A stretch of 5,735 nt of DNA, taken from contig WLDY01000049.1 of the NCBI GenBank assembly GCA_009704555.1, forward strand, positions 1 through 5,735, given 5' to 3'. The first letter of the stretch is position 1; every line of letters begins with the position of its first letter. A program made the position numbers and the translations under genes. The notes beneath the pieces are model-generated. The model searched no databases. It was not told the origin of the DNA and worked only from the letters and a program-made list of their open reading frames with translations. Below are positions 1 through 4,965 of the stretch, piece by piece. Source of the stretch: Actinomycetota bacterium (lineage in GTDB: Bacteria > Actinomycetota > Actinomycetes > Nanopelagicales > Nanopelagicaceae).

Positions 1-960
1 GCAAAGGGTTGTTGCACGATCGAGGACTCGCACGATGCACGTCGAGCCGCAGATCGCATCGGTATCCCGTTCTACATCTGGGATATGTCCGATGAATTCC
101 ATAAGGAAGTGGTGGAGAACTTCCTCGATGAGTACAAGTCTGGTCGCACTCCCAATCCTTGTCTTCGCTGCAATGAGAAGATCAAGTTTGCAGCAGTCCT
201 CGATCGCGCCCAAGCGATGGGATTCGATGGGGTGGTCACGGGGCACTATGCCCAGATGCGTGAGATCGAGATGGATGGCGAGAAGTTTCGCGCGATGTAT
301 CGAGCGGTCGATGAGAGCAAGGATCAGTCCTATGTGCTCGCGGTCTTGAACCAGCGTCAGTTGCAGGGTGCATATTTCCCTCTGGGCGACACGACCAAGG
401 AGATGGTGCGCGAAGAGGCGAAGCAGAGGGGATTGGCAGTGGCAGCGAAACCAGATAGCCATGACATCTGCTTCGTTCCCTCCGGCGATAACGCGGGTTG
501 GTTGCGAGAGCGGCTTGGAAGCGAGGTCGGCGAGATCGTCGACGCTGCGGGACACCACCTTGGCCAACATAAGGGCGCATATACCTACACCGTCGGACAA
601 CGGAGAGGTTTGGGGATCACCACTCCCCGCGAGGATGGCAAGCCGCGATATGTCTTGCGAATCGAGCCGAAGAGCAACACTGTGGTGGTCGGCGAACGCG
701 AGGATTTGGCTATCAAGGAGATCGATGGCGAGCGAGCGATCTGGTGCGGACCTCGCCCCTCCGGAGTCAATCGTGGTGCAGTGCAGGTGAGGGCCCACGG
801 AAAGCGGATGCCTTGCTCTTATGAAGTTGATCCACAATCCGGCGAGAGCATCACCATCATCTCTGATGATGCGATTATCGGACTTGCTCCCGGTCAAGCT
901 GCAGTGATCTACGACGGTGATCGTGTGGTTGGAAGTTCGACGATCAAAGCGACTCGGTGA
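1..960 (+). CDS. mnmA: tRNA-specific 2-thiouridylase MnmA, 5'-truncated by window edge
   Basis: MnmA is a cytoplasmic ATP-dependent enzyme that puts sulfur on C2 of the wobble uridine of tRNA Lys, Glu and Gln, taking sulfur from a cysteine desulfurase relay. The frame is open from base 1 and gives 319 residues, beginning with KGCCTIEDSHDARRAADRIG, an internal stretch of this family. Roughly the first 40 residues, including the PP-loop SGGVDS motif, lie upstream. Visible hallmarks are GRTPNPCLRCN with the first catalytic cysteine (codon 160-162), VTGHYA (about 235-252), SHDICFVPSGD with the second catalytic cysteine (codon 469-471), YTVGQRRGLG (about 589-618) and the C-terminal beta-barrel ending in a PGQAAVIYDGD-type motif. 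The ATG at 85 is internal, not the start. The stop at 958-960 lies inside the ribosome binding region of ligA, so the two genes are probably cotranscribed. Nothing looks broken. Confidence 0.97.
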   Translation, partial: AKGCCTIEDSHDARRAADRIGIPFYIWDMSDEFHKEVVENFLDEYKSGRTPNPCLRCNEKIKFAAVLDRAQAMGFDGVVTGHYAQMREIEMDGEKFRAMYRAVDESKDQSYVLAVLNQRQLQGAYFPLGDTTKEMVREEAKQRGLAVAAKPDSHDICFVPSGDNAGWLRERLGSEVGEIVDAAGHHLGQHKGAYTYTVGQRRGLGITTPREDGKPRYVLRIEPKSNTVVVGEREDLAIKEIDGERAIWCGPRPSGVNRGAVQVRAHGKRMPCSYEVDPQSGESITIISDDAIIGLAPGQAAVIYDGDRVVGSSTIKATR

Positions 961-965
961 GGTGG
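959..965 (+). promoter_or_regulatory. Ribosome binding site of ligA, overlapping the mnmA stop
   Basis: GAGGTGG is a good match to the anti-Shine-Dalgarno sequence and ends 8 bases before the GTG at 974. It decides the ligA start: in-frame GTG codons at 962 and 965 lie within or touching this site, and upstream in-frame starts (for example 917) lie inside mnmA. Its overlap with the mnmA stop codon (958-960) suggests translational coupling. Confidence 0.7.
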
Positions 966-973
966 TGACGTCA

Positions 974-3010
974 GTGAAGAACGCCTCACAGGTTCGACAA
1001 AGAATGCACCAGCTCGCTGAGGAGATCCGCGAGCATCAATACCGCTATTACGTCGAGGATCGACCGACCGTCAGTGATGCGCAGTTCGATGATCTCTGGC
1101 GTGAACTCCTCACACTCGAAGAGTCACATCCAGACCTCGTCGATCCGAACTCGCCGACGCGCGAGGTAGGAGGAGGCTTCTCGACTCACTTCACCCAGGT
1201 CGATCACATCGAACCAATGATGAGTCTCGACAATGTCTTTGACGAGGAGGAGTTGGAGTCATGGTTCGAGAGGGTTGAGAAGGAGATCTCGCCCACCTGG
1301 CTCTGTGAGGTCAAAGTCGATGGTCTTGCGATCAACTTGCTCTATCAAGATGGGGCGCTGGTCCGTGCTCTCACGCGCGGCAATGGCACCACGGGTGAGG
1401 ATGTCACCCTCAATGTGAAGACGATCAAAGGTCTGCCACATCGCTTGGATGGAGAGTCCCATCCGCGCCTCATCGAAGTACGCGGTGAGGTCTACTTCCC
1501 ACTCGTCGCCTTCAAGGAGCTCAATGAATCCCTCGAGGAGAGCGGCAAGAGTCCCTTCGCAAATCCCCGCAATGCTGCAGCTGGATCCCTCCGACAGAAG
1601 GATCCGCGCGTTACCGCATCTCGACCGCTTGCGGTGACCGTCCATGGCATCGGTTCGATCGAAGGTCGTAGCTTCAAAACCCAAGGTGAGGCCTATGAGG
1701 CGATGCGTTCTTGGGGTTTGCCGGTGAGTGGATATGTAGAGGTCTTGGAGACGAAGAAAGAGGTAGAAGGCTTCATTGGACGCTTTCTCGAACATCGCCA
1801 CGATCTAGAACATGAGATCGACGGCGTCGTGATCAAGGTCAATGAAATAGACCTGCAGAGAAGACTCGGTGCGACGTCTCGGGCACCAAGGTGGGCGATC
1901 GCTTACAAGTACCCGCCCGAAGAAGTGACGACCAAGTTGGTCGATATCAAGGTGAGCGTGGGTCGAACAGGGCGCGTTACGCCTTATGGCTTGATGGAGC
2001 CGGTGAGGGTGGCGGGATCGACGGTGACACATGCGACTCTCCACAACCAGATGGAAGTGGCACGAAAGGGTGTTCTGATCGGTGACACCGTCATCTTGCG
2101 AAAGGCCGGCGATGTCATTCCGGAGATCCTGGGTCCTGTCACGAGCGCTCGCGATGGAAGTGAGCGCCCCTTCGTGATGCCGACTGAGTGTCCTGAATGT
2201 GGCACGCGACTTCGTGCGATCGCTGAAGGTGATGTCGACATCAGATGTCCGAATGCACGGTCGTGTCCTGCGCAACTTCGTGAACGCCTCTTCTATATCG
2301 GATCTCGTGCCGCGCTCGATATCGACATCCTCGGGATGGAGGCAGCGAACGCTCTCCTTGAAAGTGGTGTGATCGAGGATGAGAGTGGGATCTTCTCGCT
2401 CACTGCTGATCAACTCGGCGCGATCGATTTCTTCACCAAAAAGGATGGATCACTCTCTGCTACGGCAGAGAAGTTCCTATCAGCCCTTGCGGGAGCGAAG
2501 GATCGTCCACTGTGGCGCGTCTTGGTGGCGCTCTCGATACGTCATGTCGGACCAACGGCAGCGAGAGCGTTGGAAGATAGTTTTGGTTCGATAGATGCGA
2601 TCTCAGCTGCGACGAAGGACGAACTCTCTGCGATCGAGGGAGTCGGTGAGGTCATCGCAGAATCGATCCTTGAATGGTTCGAGGTGCCTTGGCATCGCCA
2701 GATCATCGAACGATGGAAGAGCGCAGGTGTGCGTATGGTCGGTGCGCCGCGTTCCCAACTTCCACAGACGCTCAAGGGTTTGACCGTCGTCGCGACCGGA
2801 TCGCTCGAAGGATTCACCCGTGATTCCGTCAGTGAAGCCATCACCTCTCGCGGTGGCAAAGCGAGTTCCTCGGTGAGTGCGAAGACGGACTTCGTCGTCG
2901 CGGGCAGCGGTGCTGGGAGCAAATTGGCCAAGGCCGAAGAACTGGGAGTTCGGATCCTCGATGAGGAGGAGTTCGTCACACTCCTTGAGAAAGGCCCGGA
3001 CGCGCTCTGA
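974..3010 (+). CDS. ligA: NAD+-dependent DNA ligase LigA
   Basis: LigA seals nicks in duplex DNA during replication and repair, using NAD+ as adenylate donor. From GTG 974 the protein has 678 residues, normal for the family. Domains in order: Ia (YYVEDRPTVSDAQFDDLW, about residues 24-41), which binds the NMN half of NAD+; the adenylation domain with EVKVDG, whose lysine at residue 114 (codon 1313-1315) receives AMP; RGNGTTGEDVT, VRGEV, FANPRNAAAGSLRQ, EIDGVVIKV and TSRAPRWAIAYKYP; an OB fold (VSVGRTGRVTPYG and onward); a zinc finger with cysteines 406, 409, 425 and 431 in the usual spacing; helix-hairpin-helix repeats; and a C-terminal BRCT domain (about 599-672, TDFVVAG...GSKLAKAEELG). All catalytic motifs are intact. 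The start follows the ribosome binding site; GTG 962 or 965 cannot be wholly excluded. A separate leaderless start appears to begin the next transcript downstream. Confidence 0.98.
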   Translation: MKNASQVRQRMHQLAEEIREHQYRYYVEDRPTVSDAQFDDLWRELLTLEESHPDLVDPNSPTREVGGGFSTHFTQVDHIEPMMSLDNVFDEEELESWFERVEKEISPTWLCEVKVDGLAINLLYQDGALVRALTRGNGTTGEDVTLNVKTIKGLPHRLDGESHPRLIEVRGEVYFPLVAFKELNESLEESGKSPFANPRNAAAGSLRQKDPRVTASRPLAVTVHGIGSIEGRSFKTQGEAYEAMRSWGLPVSGYVEVLETKKEVEGFIGRFLEHRHDLEHEIDGVVIKVNEIDLQRRLGATSRAPRWAIAYKYPPEEVTTKLVDIKVSVGRTGRVTPYGLMEPVRVAGSTVTHATLHNQMEVARKGVLIGDTVILRKAGDVIPEILGPVTSARDGSERPFVMPTECPECGTRLRAIAEGDVDIRCPNARSCPAQLRERLFYIGSRAALDIDILGMEAANALLESGVIEDESGIFSLTADQLGAIDFFTKKDGSLSATAEKFLSALAGAKDRPLWRVLVALSIRHVGPTAARALEDSFGSIDAISAATKDELSAIEGVGEVIAESILEWFEVPWHRQIIERWKSAGVRMVGAPRSQLPQTLKGLTVVATGSLEGFTRDSVSEAITSRGGKASSSVSAKTDFVVAGSGAGSKLAKAEELGVRILDEEEFVTLLEKGPDAL

Positions 3011-3029
3011 ACGGCGCTGATCCGCAGAC

Positions 3030-3041
3030 TAGAATCCCGTC
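3030..3041 (+). promoter_or_regulatory. Putative leaderless promoter: -10 box TAGAAT six bases before ATG
   Basis: TAGAAT at 3030-3035 fits the TANNNT -10 consensus, and the ATG at 3042 lies exactly where transcription would begin (six bases, CCCGTC, between them). This spacing is the known signature of leaderless mRNAs in actinobacteria. No Shine-Dalgarno sequence precedes the ATG. The -35 region is weak: CTGAAC at 3007-3012, spacer 17, matches TTGACA at three positions. If real, it would let the downstream nadD-rsfS-phosphatase genes be transcribed independently of mnmA-ligA. Confidence 0.5.
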
Positions 3042-3182
3042 ATGTTCTCATCTCTGCTTCTGGCAGTCCTCTCAGGTGAGGTAGTCCGTGAGATGCCAGC
3101 ATCGCCGCTCTTCTTCGGGCTATTCACCTTCGGCGTGCTTGCACTCCTGCTCTACTTCACGATGAGAATCGATCGCGACTAG
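3042..3182 (+). CDS. Small single-pass membrane protein (46 aa), conserved-type neighbour of nadD
   Basis: This short gene encodes 46 residues. Residues 1-12 are mildly hydrophobic (MFSSLLLAVLSG), followed by a short charged stretch (EVVREMP). A clear membrane segment spans about residues 22-41 (PLFFGLFTFGVLALLLYFTM), and the tail is short and charged (RIDRD). The positive-inside rule is ambiguous because of the acidic residues. Similar tiny proteins with a proline-bearing stretch followed by one hydrophobic helix occur just upstream of nadD in many actinobacteria, as I recall; their function is unknown to me. Support for it being real: it fills most of the ligA-nadD gap, its ATG sits at the predicted transcription start behind TAGAAT, and its stop lies 19 bases before the nadD start. 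An alternative start at ATG 3093 would keep the membrane helix but lose the promoter fit. Confidence 0.72.
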   Translation: MFSSLLLAVLSGEVVREMPASPLFFGLFTFGVLALLLYFTMRIDRD

Positions 3183-3201
3183 TCCTGGCTCACAACGCTT
3201 C

Positions 3202-3795
3202 GTGATCGGCATCTACGGCGGAACCTTCGACCCGATCCATAACGGTCATCTCCACGTCATCAAGCAACTCTTGCAATCACATCGCGTCGATCGGATCATC
3301 GTCGTACCAGCGGGAGACCCACAGTTGCGTGAGAGACCGGTCGCCTCATCGAGAGATCGACTCGAGATGTGCAGGCTCGCCGTCGAATCCCTCTCCTCGC
3401 TACGCGATCGCGTCGAGGTCAGCGCAATCGAGGTAGAACGTGATCGACCCTCCTTTGCAATCGACACTGTCGAAGCCATGATGGCGAATCACCCCGGTAA
3501 AGAGTTCGCATGGATCATCGGTAGCGATGCATTCCGCCGGATCGATCAGTGGCATGAGAGCGAACGGCTTCGTGAACTCATCTCATTCATCGTCATTGAG
3601 AGGCCTGCAAACCAAGGTGGAAGCGAGGTTTCAGATGACGAATTCGATGATGTCGGAGGGGAAGAGATCGATGCCCTCCAGATCTCCGCAACCGAGATCA
3701 GGAGCCGACTCGCCTTACGCGAGTCGATCTCAGAGTTGGTTCCCTCTGCAGTGATCGCCTACATAGAAAGCAAGGGTCTTTATGGCAGCGCGTGA
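3202..3795 (+). CDS. nadD: Nicotinate-nucleotide adenylyltransferase NadD
   Basis: NadD transfers AMP from ATP to nicotinate mononucleotide, giving deamido-NAD+, a central cytoplasmic step of NAD+ synthesis. The 197-residue product is of family length. It opens with IGIYGGTFDPIHNGHL, containing the nucleotidyltransferase HxGH signature (H13-H16) that contacts the ATP phosphates. It carries SSRDRLEMCRLAV, the WIIGSDAF segment, and near the end ISATEIRSR (from residue 161), equivalent to the ISxTxIR ATP-binding motif. An acidic patch (SEVSDDEFDDVGGEEID) precedes that motif and looks like a variable loop. The GTG at 3202 is the only possible start: an in-frame stop lies at 3163, no other start codon lies between, and the motif begins at residue 2. 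No Shine-Dalgarno sequence is visible, so translation may depend on the small gene ending 19 bases upstream. The 3' end overlaps rsfS by 14 bases. Confidence 0.97.
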   Translation: MIGIYGGTFDPIHNGHLHVIKQLLQSHRVDRIIVVPAGDPQLRERPVASSRDRLEMCRLAVESLSSLRDRVEVSAIEVERDRPSFAIDTVEAMMANHPGKEFAWIIGSDAFRRIDQWHESERLRELISFIVIERPANQGGSEVSDDEFDDVGGEEIDALQISATEIRSRLALRESISELVPSAVIAYIESKGLYGSA

Positions 3796-4174
3796 GTCCA
3801 CAATCAAACTGACGCAGCGAGCCGCCGAGGCCATCGTCGACAAGTTAGGACGAGATCTCGTGGCCATCGACCTATCCGAGCAGATGGTGTTGAGCGAGGT
3901 CTTCCTCATCGCGACGGGAAGAAACGAGAAACAAGTCGAAGCGATCGCCGATGAGGTGGAACGAGTCTTGGCGTTGGCAGGGGAGAAGCCTGCGCGTCGC
4001 GAGCGGAGTGATTCTTGGGTGCTCCTCGACTACTCCGATCTAGTCGTCCACATCCAAAGTGAGGATGTGCGCCAGTACTACATGCTCGACCGTCTTTGGA
4101 ACGATTGCCCGCGGATCGAATTGCATCTCGACCTCGGGCCCTCGGAGAGTCAGAGCGAAGAAGCGTCGCGATGA
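3782..4174 (+). CDS. rsfS: Ribosomal silencing factor RsfS (DUF143/Iojap family)
   Basis: RsfS binds ribosomal protein uL14 on the 50S subunit and blocks joining with the 30S, lowering translation under nutrient limitation. The 130-residue product shows the family core: DLSEQMVLSEVFLIATGRNE (about residues 30-49), KQVEAIADEVERVL, then WVLLDYSDLVVHI (79-91) and RQYYMLDRLWND (97-108). Where most members read DYGDVVVHIF, this one has serine for glycine and glutamine for phenylalanine, small changes unlikely to abolish function. The last dozen residues are a polar tail (GPSESQSEEASR) without a recognisable motif. The ATG lies inside the end of nadD, and AAGGG at 3772-3776 gives a ribosome binding site five bases upstream. 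nadD-rsfS adjacency is widespread in bacteria. The stop overlaps the next start as ATGA. Confidence 0.96.
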   Translation: MAARESTIKLTQRAAEAIVDKLGRDLVAIDLSEQMVLSEVFLIATGRNEKQVEAIADEVERVLALAGEKPARRERSDSWVLLDYSDLVVHIQSEDVRQYYMLDRLWNDCPRIELHLDLGPSESQSEEASR

Positions 4175-4839
4175 AACAGATCATCATTTGGCGCCATGGC
4201 CAGACTGATTGGAACCTTGAGAACAGATTCCAGGGACATTCAGATATCCCGCTCAATCCGGTCGGTCGATATCAAGCAGGACAAGCGGCACGCGTCTTAC
4301 GAGATATGGAACCAACCGCGATCATCTCAAGCGATCTCAGTCGAGCGCTCTCGACTGCAGAGGCGTTGGCGACGGTGACCGGACTTGAGGTCCAAGTTGA
4401 CGATCGATTGCGTGAGACCAATGGTGGGAATTGGGAAGGCAAGACAGGTGCACAGAATCGCGCCGAGGACTACGAGCGTTTCATCCGATGGATCGATGGC
4501 AATGACGATCCAGCGGGAGCGATAGGAGAGCGACGCAGTGAGGTCGCAGCTCGGGCGACGAGCGCGATCTTCGCAGCGTTAGATCTCGACGATCGTTCAT
4601 TGGAAGAGCGTTTGGTCGTGGTCACTCATGGTGGGACGGCACGCTGCGTCTTGGGCTCGTTGTTGAAGCTACCGCTGCAATCCTGGGGCGCACTCGGCGG
4701 TCTTGCCAATGCTTCGTGGTCGGTCCTGACTGACAATCACAATGCTTCGACCTTGACCTGGCTACTCGCTGAGCACAACGCATTCACCATCCCTGAACCG
4801 GTCCTTGGCGAAGAGAGCGGCGGAAACGACTTCGTATAA
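4171..4839 (+). CDS. Histidine phosphatase family protein, GpgP-like (glucosyl-3-phosphoglycerate phosphatase?)
   Basis: A 222-residue member of the histidine phosphatase (phosphoglycerate mutase-like) superfamily, predicted cytoplasmic. WRHGQTDWN carries the phosphohistidine nucleophile H9 with R8; SSDLSRALSTAEAL supplies R58; RETNGGNWEG supplies E82; VVTHGGTARCVL supplies H153. The catalytic set is complete. By position (directly after nadD-rsfS) and by the C-terminal stretch LLKLPLQSWGALGGLANASW, it resembles from memory Rv2419c (GpgP) of Mycobacterium tuberculosis, which dephosphorylates glucosyl-3-phosphoglycerate in the methylglucose lipopolysaccharide pathway. That substrate is only inferred here: no glucosyl-phosphoglycerate synthase is in view, and the superfamily is broad (alternatives include an alpha-ribazole or general sugar phosphatase). 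The start at 4171 forms an ATGA overlap with rsfS, and the RHG motif follows within six residues; the longer frame from 4096 would run through rsfS. No strong ribosome site, so coupling is likely. Confidence 0.93.
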   Translation: MKQIIIWRHGQTDWNLENRFQGHSDIPLNPVGRYQAGQAARVLRDMEPTAIISSDLSRALSTAEALATVTGLEVQVDDRLRETNGGNWEGKTGAQNRAEDYERFIRWIDGNDDPAGAIGERRSEVAARATSAIFAALDLDDRSLEERLVVVTHGGTARCVLGSLLKLPLQSWGALGGLANASWSVLTDNHNASTLTWLLAEHNAFTIPEPVLGEESGGNDFV

Positions 4840-4848
4840 CCGCTCCGT

Positions 4849-4867
4849 ACTGCACGGTTCGCGCAGT
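4849..4867 (+). terminator. Possible hairpin after the phosphatase gene
   Basis: ACTGC (4849-4853) can pair with GCAGT (4863-4867). Inside it, after one A-C mismatch, CG (4855-4856) can pair with CG (4860-4861) around a GTT loop. It lies ten bases after the stop codon of the phosphatase gene and before the tRNA, where a terminator would be useful. No U-tract follows, so this is at best a weak or U-less terminator and could be chance. Confidence 0.22.
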
Positions 4868-4871
4868 GAGA

Positions 4872-4877
4872 TAAAGT
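4872..4877 (+). promoter_or_regulatory. Possible -10 box of the tRNA-Ala promoter
   Basis: TAAAGT fits the TANNNT -10 consensus and would place the transcript start near 4884, about five bases before the mature tRNA, a usual leader length. No convincing -35 hexamer is found at a 16-18 base spacing, so this is tentative. If it works, it would probably also transcribe the SDR gene directly behind the tRNA. Confidence 0.38.
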
Positions 4878-4888
4878 TCGCGCTTCCA

Positions 4889-4961
4889 GGGGCTATAGCG
4901 CAGCTGGTAGCGCACCTGCATGGCATGCAGGGGGTCAGGGGTTCAAGTCCCCTTAGCTCCA
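4889..4961 (+). tRNA. tRNA-Ala, anticodon GGC
   Basis: A complete 73-base cloverleaf decoding GCC (and GCU by wobble). The acceptor stem is GGGGCTA with TAGCTCC, including the G3-U70 wobble pair that is the main alanine identity element; discriminator A at 4961. The D stem is GCGC (4898-4901 with 4910-4913). The anticodon stem is CCTGC with GCAGG (4915-4919, 4927-4931) around the loop ATGGCAT, anticodon GGC at 4922-4924. The variable loop has five bases, and the T stem is AGGGG with CCCCT around TTCAAGT. CCA is not encoded (CAA follows the discriminator), so it must be added by the CCA enzyme. The gene ends four bases before the start codon of the SDR gene. Confidence 0.98.
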
Positions 4962-4965
4962 CAAA

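Noticed and set aside
917..973. Longer start for ligA at 917
   Set aside because: It lies inside the end of mnmA and adds residues unlike the LigA N-terminus. The ribosome binding site at 959-965 points to GTG 974.
1259..1801. Minus-strand open frame of 180 codons inside ligA
   Set aside because: It lies wholly within the well-conserved ligA coding sequence, and its translation resembles no family I know. The same applies to the minus-strand frame at 1805-2413.
3011..3029. Terminator after ligA
   Set aside because: No stem followed by a T-run could be found between the ligA stop and the predicted -10 box, so read-through from mnmA-ligA cannot be excluded.
4096..4170. Longer start for the phosphatase at ATG 4096
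   Set aside because: It would overlap rsfS by 79 bases and add 25 residues before the RHG motif, which in this family sits close to the N-terminus. ATG 4171 gives the usual ATGA overlap.
4762..4962. Minus-strand frame of 66 codons beginning MELRGLEPLTPCMP
   Set aside because: This is the antisense of the tRNA-Ala gene and the end of the phosphatase gene. ELRGLEPLTP-type peptides are a well-known artefact of translating tRNA genes backwards.
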